The position numbers were made by a program, and so were the translations under genes. From Channallabes apus (lineage: Eukaryota; Chordata; Actinopteri; Siluriformes; Clariidae), in assembly GCA_030522415.1 (NCBI GenBank), contig CM060127.1:16015314-16079313 (forward strand): a stretch of 64,000 nucleotides of DNA. The letters run 5' to 3'. Positions within the stretch are counted from its first letter, which is position 1; each line of letters starts with the position of its first letter. The notes under the pieces were generated by a model that saw nothing but the letters and a program-made list of their open reading frames with translations, made no database searches and was not told the DNA's origin. Below are positions 33,296 through 44,500 of this stretch, piece after piece.

Positions 33296-34884
33296 ACCTG
33301 ATTATTAAAAAAATATTAAATCCAAGTCAACTGTAAGAATATCAGTTTACACCTGGCACCACTGAGTCAGTGTCACGGATCCCTGATGTTACCTCAGTCC
33401 GCATTTAGAGAACCATGAGTCTAGAATAGTAGAATAATGTAGATCTGGAGGTACTGTAGAGGCAGAATCCAAGTACTGGAGAAACAGATGCTTCTTGAGT
33501 CATCGTTTAAAGATAGTCAAAGTCTCTGCTGTACGGACATCTAGAGGAAGTTCGTTCCACCACCTAGGTGCCAGAACAGAAAAGAGATCCAGTTGGAAAC
33601 CTGAGTGTCAGAGGGAGGAAAGGAGAGAGTAAGTTGGGTGTCATCTGCATAACAATGGTATGAAAATCCATGCGATGATATGACCTTCCCAAGAGACTGA
33701 GTAGAGAGGGAGAACAGAAGAGGACCAAGTACTGAGCCCTGTGGGACACCAGTAGAGAGTCTACATGGGGCAGATGTAGATCCCCTCCATGTTACCTCAT
33801 ATTACCTATCTTCTAGGTAAGAAGCAAACCATTGTCACGCTGTTCCACAAATTCCAAGGCTTGTAAGAATAGATAATAGAATCTTGTAGTTCACCGTGTC
33901 AAATGCAGCTGACAGGTCCAGGAGGATGAAGACAGATGACAGTTTAGCAGATCTAGCAGCATGGAGTTTCTCAGTGACTGACAGAAGGGCAGTCTCTGTG
34001 GAATGTGCTACTTTGAATCCAGATTGGTTAGGATCATTAAGGTTGTTCTGTGAGAAATAAAGAGACATTTGGTTATAAACAGTTCTTTCAAGAATTTTGG
34101 AAATAAAACCGAGAAGTGATACCGGGTGATAGTTGTTAACTTCTGATGGGTCCAGGCAGGGTTTCTTGAGGATGGGAATAACCCTTGCCTTCTTAAAAGC
34201 AGCAGGAACATGACCAGATGATATGGAATGGTTGATGATGGTTGTGGTGAAGGGAAGGAGGTCTCGTGAGATGGCCTGGATCATTGTGAAAGGGATTGGG
34301 TCTAATGAACAGGGGGTGGGGTTAGATGACGAGATGATCTGCTGAATCTCATCAGATGACGGGTTGGAGAATTCTGCTAAGGGAGGGAAGGGAAGGTCCT
34401 GAGGTTCTGCTGTAGGAGTTTGGTTGGGAGCGAAGGACTGGCAGATTGCTGCAATTTTCCCATCATAGAATGTGGCAAAATCGTCAGCAGTCAGAGAGGA
34501 AGGGGCAGGAGGAGTCGGTGGGTTGAGTAGTGAGGAGAAGATGTTGTGGAGTTTGCCAGGATCATGTGCAGAGGCTTCCAGCTTTTCTCTAAAGAAGGTA
34601 GTTTTGGCAGAAGTCACGTCATCTGAGAATTTGGAGAGAAGAGTCTGGTAAGAGATGAGATCTGCATCAAGTTGCGATTTCTTCCATCTTCTCTATGCAG
34701 TTCTTAATTCTCTCCTGTTTTTGTGTAGTACATCAGATAGCCAAGGAGCAGGACAAGACGTCTTCCTGACAGCGGACAAAAGAGATTTATGGATGAGGAG
34801 AGAGAGAAGAGGAAAGTTTCAGTCGCAGTCTCTAGTGGTAGGGAGGAGGATTCTGGGTCTGGGAGGGATGATATGATGCATGAA

Positions 34885-35094
34885 CACATTTACATTTATA
34901 TTTAGGCATTTGGCAGACGCTCTTATCCAGAGCGACTTACATTTTTTCTTTTTTATCTCATTACACATCTGAGCAGTTAAGGGCCTGGCTCAAGGGCCCA
35001 ACAGCGGCAACTTGGTGGTTGTGGGGTTTGAACCTGGGATCTTTCGAACCGTAGTCCAACGCCTTAACCACTGAGCTACAGTACCCCTGGCCCA
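34885..35094 (-). mobile_element. tRNA-headed SINE
   Basis: On the minus strand it begins with a tRNA-like head (TAGCTCAGTGGTTAAGGCG as A box, GGTTCAAACCC as B box) and ends with the common fish SINE/LINE tail GTCGCTCTGGATAAGAGCGT CTGCCAAATGC. It interrupts the L2 LINE. Its head is fused to a hairpin at 35078-35146. Confidence 0.82.
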
Positions 35095-35146
35095 GACACA
35101 GAGGAAGGGCCCCCCCCTTCCTCTGTGTCTGGGCCAGGGGTACTGT
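35078..35146. repeat. Near-perfect hairpin, 32-bp arms
   Basis: Arms 35078-35109 and 35115-35146 (ACAGTACCCCTGGCCCAGAC.. and its complement) surround a 5-base C loop. It straddles the junction of the SINE head and the L2 LINE. Confidence 0.9.
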
Positions 35147-35344
35147 AGGTACAGGGGTACCGACAGAGGAAGGGGATACAGAGTAAAGGTTTCTGTGGGG
35201 AAAAAGAGAAATTTTGGTGGTTAGGTTTACATAGAATAGGAAGGGTTATTGTGAAGGATACCAGGTAATGATCAGATTCATGAAGAAGAATAGTGGAGAA
35301 GAATCCAATATAGAAAACTAAAGCCCACAATTTGTTTGTAATAC

Positions 35345-37235
35345 CGCTGGATGCCGAAAAGGCTGTTCGACCGAGTGGAGTGGTGTTATGTGTTTGCGGT
35401 CCTTGAGAAATGTAATATGGGAGATGAGTTTATAACCTGGATTAAAATTTTATACACTAGTCCATCAGCACAGGTTCTAACAAATAAAACAATTTCAGAC
35501 TCTTTCTATCTTAAAAGATGAACCAGACAGGGCTGTCTCCTCTTACCCCTTTTATTTGCATTAACTGTAGAACCTCTTGCAGAAACCATTCGATCTAACT
35601 CTTGCATACATTACTTCAATACTTCAAATAACATTAATAAAATATCACTATATATGGATGATATTCTGCTCTATATAACTCAACTGCAGGTGAGCCTTTT
35701 TGTTGTACTTATAAGATTATTACTACCTTTGGGAAATTTTCTGGCATTAAAATTAATTTTGAAAAAAGTGAACTTATGCCCATTGGCTTAAATGATTTGT
35801 CTGTAATACATTCTTCCCCATTTAAGGTTTCCAAAGAAAAAAAAATATATTTGGGAATTGTGGTTACTTACAAATAACCTCTGAGGTAATTTAAAAGCTA
35901 ATTTCAACCCCTTAAGTGTCTAAGTTACAGAATTGCATACACTATTGGAGGACTCTCCCTATTTCTCTAATTGGAAGAATAAATGCGATAAAAATTATAT
36001 TTCTTCCACAAATATTAAACCTATTTCAGAATATTCCAATACTATTGCCTAAGTCTTTCTTTAAACACTTAGACTCGATTATTCTTCCATTTCTATGGAA
36101 GAGTCACAGAATCAAAAAAGTTCATCTTTGTAAACCCATACATGACGGGGGTTTGGCCTTACCGGATTTTCATCTTTATTACTGGGCTACTCATCTACAA
36201 GTTTTTGCACTATGGTTGGAACAATCGGGTACTGCCCCAGATTGGCTGCAGATAGAGCGGGATTACTGTCCTCCTTATGATCTTGAAGCAATATTACTCC
36301 TTCCAGTGATACTAGACCAAACAGCAGTTAATAGTATCATCACTAAGAATCAGACAATTGTTTGGAGACAGATAAGAGAATACCATAAGATTAATTCACT
36401 ATCTCTCTTAATTCCAACTGCAAATAACCCAATGTCACCCCCCCCCCCCCCAAGGTTAGATACAACCTTTATTCATTGGAAGGAACTGGGTATAAGCACA
36501 GTCAAGGACCTTTACCTGGATGGGGCTTTAGCTTCCTTTATACAATTACAACAGAAATATAACTTCCCCCCAATTTTTATTTAAAGGAATTATTTGCATA
36601 CACATAATGTTTCTTTAGACGTGATCCCATCCTCAATCCTTGATAACTGTCTCACACAGTTCAGAGGAAACAAACGTCGACTATCTTTAATTTATGAAAG
36701 GTTACTGGCAGCTAGTTCTCCCTCCACAAAGTTGATCAGAGAGAATGAGATTTGGTAGAGGTGCTTGGAGGAGATTGATAAACAAACAAATTACATAGGA
36801 TTTCCCCCAATTACTCTCCTATTTATGATAAGTGCAAAATAGAGGACGCTGATTTATCTCATAGCTTTATTTTCTGTCATAAAATACAAAGATTCTGGTG
36901 TGAGATTTTTAAAATGCTTTCAGATATCCTTGATGTAAACTTGGAACTGGACCCAATACTTACTATATTAGGACACTCTGATAAATATTCATTTAAAAGT
37001 GCTCAACAGAAATTCCTTACATATTGTTTGATAACAGCCAAGAAGCGATTATTTTTGTACTGGAAAAAGACTAACCCTCCTTAGCCTTTCCAGTAAACTA
37101 AACAATGGCTCGAGGAACTGACATCTACTCTGCACGTGGGACGAATCAGATATCTTTTAAAAGGCAACATTGGACAGAAAATTAATCCTGGAAATTGTGA
37201 TTAATGCAAGGTTAATATATGACTGAATAAAAACT
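35345..37235 (+). mobile_element. 5'-truncated L1-type LINE, reverse transcriptase half
   Basis: It begins abruptly in the RT (LDAEKA..DRVEW), then WIKILYTSPSAQVLTNKTIS and YMDD at 35651-35662. The longest open part (35916-36584) carries the RT thumb and downstream domain (LGRINAIKI-like ISLIGRINAIKIIFLPQILN, LPFLWKSHRIKK, GGLALPDFHLYYWATHLQ). Stops and frameshifts occur before and after. The 5' truncation at a LINE junction fits target-primed insertion. It inserted next to, and opposite to, the L2 LINE. Confidence 0.85.
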
Positions 37236-37449
37236 TATTTGACAAAATTTTTTTGTAGGTCTTCCTGAGTCTTCTATTACCTTTGTTGTTCAGCCAAAGT
37301 CTTTTTAATGTTATGAGGGTGCATTCAATAGTCGCGCTGCGAGATGTAATTTTATGCAAGAGCCTTTCTGCAGGGACTGAGAAGGGGAGTTGTGTGAGTC
37401 TGGGCTGCAGGAATTATTGTGCACAGGGATAGATTCCCCGGTTCAAAAT

Positions 37450-38645
37450 TTGATTTAAAAGAGGGGGGTTCCTTTGTGAACAGTCAGTCCCATTGCCCCA
37501 GATGAAAGGTAGGCTCTAATCGTCATCCCTGATTGGCCATGGTGGTTGCCGTTTGCACTGCAGCCTGTAAGGCAGCGTTGGTTCTCCTCCAGGTTGAGCG
37601 ACAGTGCTGTTCCAGGTGTTGTGCCACAGGGACCCCAAACTGGCGCTCGAAGGGCGACACACAAGGAGGAGTGCCACAGGGCTTTATGTGCATATTTATT
37701 CTACCCACATCAGCTGGTCTGCCTAGAATGAGGAGTTGGAGGAAGACAGGGACCTGAGGGTGTGTTCCAGATCCTGGTTTACTCTGTCCATTTGCCAGTT
37801 GAACTGCAGTTGAATGCCAGAGGACAGGCTAGCTTTGGCCCGAATAGTTTGCTGATGGTTTCCCAGAATCAACTTACAAACTGTGGACTGCCGTTGGAGA
37901 CCAGGTCAGTGGGGAGGCTGTGGACGCGGACCATATGTTGCAGGATTAGCTGCGTTGTCTCCTTTGCAGACAAGAGCTTTAGCAAGGTCATGCACTTGCG
38001 CGCCTTTGAGAAATAATCCACCACCAGGATCACAGCGTTTTCTTTGGAAATCAGCAAGCCAAGCAGTCATGAGGTCCAGGGAGAGGTGGGACCATAGGCG
38101 TGATGGTATGGCAGCAGGTGCAGTAACCCGGAGGGACAGGTGTGTGGTTCTTTATTTTGCCCTCCCTCTGAGGGAGGGTCCCACTGTTGGGACAAGGTGG
38201 CTGGCTTCAAGATTTTGCCTGGCCAGAACGACAGCACATAGTCAAAATGTCTGAAGAAGAAGAATCATCTGGCTTGTTGTGGGTTTAAACAGATGTCGGA
38301 TGCGCTCTAAGTTCTTGTGATCTGCCCCCTTCACCATTTGATGCTATCTTGAACCAGTGTCTCTATTCCTGCAAGGCTAGTCCTAGAGTCAAGAACTCGG
38401 GGTCCCCAATGCCATAATTTATTTCCTGCAGAGTCAGGCGACAGTAAGCACAGGGGTGTAGCTTCTGGTTGTCCCCTCAGTGCTTGGAAAGGACCGCCCC
38501 AACCCCCACATCTGATGTGTCCACCTCCACTGTGAATTGTGCTTCTGGGTCTGGCATCCATAAGACCGGCGCAGTGGTCAATTTGGACACCGAGCAGGGC
38601 TGACATAGCTATTAGAGCTTTCAATAAACAATTGACTTCTGGAAA
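37450..38645 (-). pseudogene. Ty3/gypsy pol fragment (RNase H, integrase)
   Basis: Minus-strand translation gives, in order, an RNase H start ([29 protein letters not shown] near 38570), a broken middle, the integrase core at 38057-37869 (VVDYFSKARKCMTLLKLLSA KETTQLILQH; the second Asp motif reads SNGSPQF instead of SDRGPQF) and an integrase C-terminal part near 37700-37540 (SPFERQFGVPVAQHLEQHCR). Several frameshifts are visible. It is unrelated in position to the intact element at 56.9 kb. Confidence 0.75.
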
Positions 38646-39363
38646 CATTTGCTAGATTTTCCAGATTAGTACAATAACAGAAATAACTTTAAACTCTGGA
38701 TGAGATTTTCTGATAAATTTCTCTTGTGTGAAAACTTTAATATTAAAAAACATAAAGTAAAACAGTAAACAGAACAGAATTCACTGAGCTTCTCACAAAT
38801 TAGACAAATGTAGATGAAGACAGACAAACAATGCAAGAGACTGTACAGAATCATGAGCTTAAATATAGACACTAATCATGTACTAAGATTGCTTAATATA
38901 AAGTCCATGAAAGTGGAGCTTTTAGACACTGTCCAGGGGCACTTTGGATATTTAGTTAAATACAGTAAAAAAAAAAAAATCAGTTTCAAATGTGAAATCA
39001 AAATTCAAATCAGAATATTATTTGAATTATTATTATTTTATTTGATTATTATATCAAATATTATATTACTTTAATGTGTGTGATTTATGTAAAACACATG
39101 AAAGAAATTGTTGGCTTGACCAGTTTTATTATTTTTAACTGGAACATCAGCTGCCACAACACGGTTTCAGTGCACCGGTAAGAAAGTAGCATTGTGTCTT
39201 TAATTACACATTCATTTTCAAATCTTTTCATGGTTTTGTTAAAGGTTATGTAGTTTCAGTGGTATTTATAAAATTTTTCTCACTAAAATAGACCTCTTAT
39301 AAATCCAAATCTATATCAAAAATGTAATTAGGTGGAAAAGTCTGAAATAGAAATACTTTGATA

Positions 39364-39914
39364 CACTACCATTCAAAAGTTTGGGGTCACTTGCAAATTT
39401 CTTTGTTTTTGTTTTGTGATTTATTTTCTACATTCTACAACAATACTGGGGATTTCAAAACTATAAACTAACACATATGGAATTAGGTAATTACGTAACA
39501 ACAAGAAAAACAACAGTTAGTTGTTATTTTAAGACACAGAGGTCAGCCTTTCTGTAATAGTTCTTGCAAGAACAGTATTGTCAAGTGCATTTGCAAAATC
39601 CCTCAAGCACCATAATGAAACTGGCTCTCATGAAGGCCGTCCCAGGAGGACGAGACCAAAACCTACCTCTGCCGCAGACGAGAAGTTCATTGAGAGTTAT
39701 CAGCCTGAAAAATGACCAATTAACAGCACCTCAGATTAGAGGTGTTATGAAGTCTTTACAGAGCAGAAGTAGCAGAAACATCTCAATATCAACTGTTCAA
39801 AGGAAATTAATGCATTTTTGGACACCCTCAGCATTCCTTTACAATGTAGAAAGAAATAAAAATCGGGAACCATCATGGAGTTAGAAAGTGACCCCAAACT
39901 TTTGAACGGTAGTG
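39364..39914 (+). mobile_element. Deleted Tc1 element with intact ends
   Basis: Inverted ends CACTACCATTCAAAAGTTTG and CAAACTTTTGAACGGTAGTG are flanked by TA. The interior keeps traces of Tc1 transposase (SHEGRPRRTRPKPTSAADEK, then stops), so it is an internally deleted, inactive copy of the widespread fish family with TTCAAAAGTTTGGGGTCA ends. Confidence 0.88.
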
Positions 39915-40486
39915 TACATATAATGTTTCAGCTTTTTAAATTAATTTACAAGTAATTCATGTAATTGACATTTTCACATATGAAGGATCTGAAGGTACAT
40001 GAATACTGATCCAATTTCTTGAAGGTACACCAGAAAGCAAATTGCATGTGAATTGAAACTAAAAATGTATATAACACTAACAAATTAATCGGCTGAATGC
40101 TGTTTGTAAAAAGAAACAATTTTTACATACAATTTTTTAAATTCAACACATTCATAAAAATTATAATCTATTAATTAACATATGATTTGCTAAATAATAA
40201 CTGATAAAGAAATTTAGCAGAGGTTTAGGAACCACATGCATTACTGACAAAGTGAAAAAACCTAAATGGCTTTACTATATAAAGGATAATAAAACATAAG
40301 CTGAATTAAACACAGTTACAAAGTGCAAAATAATGTTTATATAACGTTCTTAAAACATAATTAAAAAGAAAGATTGTAAGCTTCCCTGTCATAATCAGGG
40401 TGTGTGAGCTTCATTGCAACTTTATGCTGATGCTTTCCTTCTCCTTCTCTCTTGTTCCCTCTTTTTGTTTGGTTAATTAATTCCTG

Positions 40487-40540
<54 letters not shown>

Positions 40541-40717
40541 CAACCTTTATCTTTGTCTGTCTGCTCATCTGTCTATATCCTTGTCTCTCCATGCTAATAA
40601 AGTGCATTAGCAGAGGATTTGCCTGTTCATGGTAATGGCTATTCTTACTCGTATCCTTAACGATCTTGCATTTAAAAACAGCCTTGATTTTATTATTATT
40701 ATTATTCAGCATATTGA
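39915..40717. other. dgat1 3' flank, no other gene seen
   Basis: AT-rich sequence with the (CTTT)n tract. The dgat1 3' UTR must lie in part of this. No other coding signal seen. Confidence 0.5.
40490..40540. repeat. (CTTT)n microsatellite
   Basis: About 12 CTTT units, 180 bases past the dgat1 stop codon and possibly within its 3' UTR. Confidence 0.95.
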
Positions 40718-40885
40718 TTATTGCGGTGAAGCCCCACCCTCTGTTGCACTTCCATAATGAAGTACGTAGTAATCATGGACATACATGAGCACAGCAATGG
40801 GCTGACCGATGATCAGAGAGATCCACACTGCAGCGTTGCCGTAGTTACCTCTAAGGAAGCGGCCCACAAACAATGCAAGTGGAAT
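40718..40885 (-). CDS. dgat1: dgat1 terminal coding exon
   Basis: The last coding exon (168 bases with the TAA stop at 40718-40720); acceptor CTTTTTAG. It encodes [40 protein letters not shown] and VLHYG, followed by a short variable tail. An AATAAA occurs on the minus strand about 25 bases beyond the stop, which is very close; the real polyadenylation site may be further left. Confidence 0.95.
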   Translation of the reverse strand: MPLALFVGRFLRGNYGNAAVWISLIIGQPIAVLMYVHDYYVLHYGSATEGGASPQ

Positions 40886-41551
40886 CTAAAAAGCAACAAA
40901 TGAATAAAAACTCTAAAATCGCTCATGGTTTGAATATACTCACACAATCAGATTTCACACTAACCTGAGCCATCATTCCCATGAATGCCCAGAGGCGGAA
41001 CATCTTCAGTGGTACACTCACCAGGTACTGAGAGAGAACAAACATAACTGATTACTGAAAATCACCTGAACGTACAAGTACTCCACTGTTTAATTTTTAG
41101 TAAATTCAATTAAAATGGCTTACTGTTAGATAATATTGTTAACTATTGTTACACTATTGAAAATATCAACAAAAAGTATGTTCTTAACTTTTTCGTTATT
41201 TATGTCTTTGCAATACTCAGCATGAACTGAAAGATCTTTAATGTGATCAGATATTATAAGATTTATGCATGAAATTATTTGAAAGTGTTAAAACCTCGTG
41301 AAAGAAAGCAGAGAGAAAAAACACGGCGATCTGGGCTGTCAACTTGTTCAGACCTCTTCTCAACATGGGCTTATAAAAATGCCTGAGAGCAGAGAAGAAA
41401 ACGTAACACAGCAATTTAGTTACAGTAATAACAGTGTGTGACTGAGATTTATGAGGCTGTTGAATTCCAAATTTGATGCAGTCTGTAAAATCCTAATATC
41501 TTCATGTAGCCATGTAATAAATAAATAAATAAATAAATAAATAAACAATAT

Positions 41552-41592
<41 letters not shown>

Positions 41593-44500
41593 CAGGCTTA
41601 GACTGACCGCAAGCACCATTTATGGACCGGGATGTTCCAGTTGGACCAGAAATATGGCACTGTTTCTGAATTCCTACAAAAACAAGGGAAAAAAAATTAG
41701 AGAATACATGCCACCTGCCCACTGAACGTGCTACTTATAAAAATGAAATAGATAGTGCAGACCTTCCAAATAATGGTTCAAATAAAGGTTTGGTCAAATT
41801 CCCATGAATGGTTTAGGGGGAGTTGCAGATAGCAGAAACTATGTATTGCACTTCTACTGTAGACATTTTTTTGGTTTATTTGGTATTAAGGTGCAATTTT
41901 TAAAGTGTGTTCATAAGCATCTAGCTTTAAAGCTATATTAGATAAACTGTGATTCCAATACTGTTATACATCAAATCTGGCTGGTGCTTTTATTTCTAAC
42001 TTTTTATAGTTTCTAACCCACAAATGAGCTCCAACCCAGACCAGGGCACTTTCCATTTAGCTTAAAATGCACAAATCATGCATAGTTTACACAGAGGTTA
42101 AATGGCTTCTTAAAATACATTTATTATTTCTTACTAACCATGTTTGTGTAGAACTGACACAAATAACAGCATTTAATATCATCACTGTAGGGATGAACAG
42201 TCCCCAAAGTGAGCTATCAATCGATCACATTCCAGAACGCCTCTCCCAGCCGAATGGTGCCATCCCCTTAACACCCCCATAACTTTTACTATTTTTCCTA
42301 GACCTAGACAGTGTAATCCACGTTTACAACCTCTCACTGCAGATACAGTATACATATGAATGAGTATACTAGGTATGGCATGTTTGGTATCAACCGACAG
42401 CTTGTTTTATTCAAAGAACATTGGTGTACACGAAATTGGTAGCATGAACAGAGCTCATGCAAATTTACTTTATAACGGTATTAAAAAACTCCATCTGGAT
42501 GGGCCCCACGTGACAGCCGAAACATCGGGCTAATGTATGCACAAAATGGGAAACCATGTGAGACGTGGCTAAGCCCTGCAACCACATCGAATTGGACCAA
42601 TCACCCATGGAGCAGATCGACTCTGCAAGGTGTAATGGAAAAATCATATTTTAATTATGTATTAATTCTGATCCTTGTAGTAAGTGTGTAACGTAGACGT
42701 TAGAAGTTTGAACTTGTTTGTCGAAGCTTAGAGACACAAGGCCGAGAACAGAATAGAAACAACCTGATTGTAGTTGTCCCTGAATAAATGATAAGGTATG
42801 GACATCTAGTCTGGGGCAGATAAAGAGTCATGAGTTTGAATGTAGGAACTTCACGTACGGGGCGTTGATTATGTTAACAGAGATGTTTGTGTATAAAATA
42901 GGTCAGCTAGAGAAAGAGATCACCTTTCTCTATGCTGCAACTGTTTGCTGTATGAGACTGGTCCTTCTGCAGAAGTTTAAAATAAAACCTTTGTTACTTT
43001 GCTCTTACCCAGTGTATGGATTACTTGTCTTTATATTGGTTTCAGAATTTCCACCACAAAGGTCAAAAACCCAAGGTCCGAACAGCCTCTTCACGTCTCT
43101 GTCGTTGCAAACTCGCGTTTTCACTACTCTCACGCCCTTGCGGGCATCCTTCCGCCCTTGCAGGCGCTCTTCGCCTTTGTCTTTTCGCCGCTGCATCACC
43201 AAACGACCGGGTCATCTGCTCTTCAAGAACTCTCAATAAGACTTGGTGCCAGAAGTCCTGCATCAAAGAAACCCTGAGAAGAAGTTCCAGAGCGCCGCCA
43301 TCAGTAACCAGGCAACCAACCCATCATCGAAGGGCTTCCCAGAAAGACGTCATCTCAACAACAGCGCACCAACCAATCAGCAATGCTGTGATTTCCCTCA
43401 CTTGAGGTGAACCACTGGATGAGAACGACATGCATTGCAAGTAAACAAACAAAGCTTCATACCTTGCTGAGAATTGGTGCTCGATTCACAACTAAACAGT
43501 ACAATTAAACCCAAGGTCTGCTCTTGTGACTTTCTCAGGTCTAGTAACCAGTACTAGAAGAACTCTATTAACTTTCAACCTCAGAACTGTTTGTGTATGT
43601 GTGTGTGTGTGTGCTTAAGTAGCATAGTGTCATGCATCGTAGATTAGTTCAATAAATTCTTTTTTTTTTTATAAAGAACTGTTGTTTTGGTCATGTATTT
43701 GTATATGTATATGTATTGATCAAGTCTAAACATTTTCCCAGATCTTACATTATCTTGCTCATAATTGATAAATACTAGATTTTGTTATCATCGGTGGCCA
43801 CGGGATAAACAGAATTGAGAGATGTAAGATACACTAAATGGTGATAAAGTGTATGTTATAAATTTTAATCAGTTTAATAAAATCAACCCAGATCCTTCAA
43901 GATTCGATTCACCTCTTACAAAGTGCTGAAACCCTTCATCACCCATTACCAATTAATATGCTATGAAAAAGCTTATATCACTTAAATCACTTATATAGCT
44001 GTATATTCATATCACCATGCCCAATGGGACAAAAACATATACTCACCACCAATCTCTATAAAATTCTCGGTCTCCAAACTGCATCAGTTCAGCAACAAAG
44101 TTCATGGAGGAATGAAAGAGCCAGTAAAAAAAGATGAGCCATATTAAATGATTTGGTACCTGCAAGGGAATAAGGATGAATCATTAGTAAAAATAGCATA
44201 ATATATAATTTGCAAGTTAAAAACTACAAGATTTCTGTACTCACAGCAAGCTTTAGGAGACGCTCCACCATCCTGGACAAGTCCATGTCCTGTCACAAAA
44301 AAAGAGATGGTTAAAATCCTTTGGAATATCACTTTAGTACCCACAGGGCTATTGAACAACTATAACAGCATTGCTTAGGGGCATGATTACCAAAAGATAT
44401 ATAGCTGATTGTGCATCACAAGCTCTCCTATTTTTCACCTTCCATACGCTGCTGGAATGGTACTGTATAAAATGAAAAGCGAGGTGCAGTAGCCCTGTGA

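Larger units (their letters stand above)
33300..35336 (-). mobile_element. L2-type LINE, endonuclease end to reverse transcriptase, with SINE insertion
   Basis: Minus-strand reading: the end of the endonuclease domain at 35330-35096 (LHESDHYLVSFTITLPILCK), interrupted by a SINE, then the linker and RT. Frame 34617-33835 encodes RVIPILKKPCLDPSEVNNYH PVSLL and FILLDLSAAFDTVN (RT motif A). After a frame change come [14 protein letters not shown] and the YADD box (33630-33660 region). An internal deletion then joins directly to the C-terminal [20 protein letters not shown]. It is inactive. Confidence 0.88.

Noticed and set aside
34990..35085. A tRNA gene on the minus strand
   Set aside because: A and B boxes are present, but the sequence continues into a SINE body and tail with a poor acceptor stem; it is a SINE head.
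40361..40712. Lys/Glu-rich frames
   Set aside because: Translations of the (CTTT)n microsatellite on the minus strand.
43005..43405. Overlapping frames of 65-129 codons on both strands
   Set aside because: GC-rich stretch without codon bias or domain; more likely non-coding repeat sequence.
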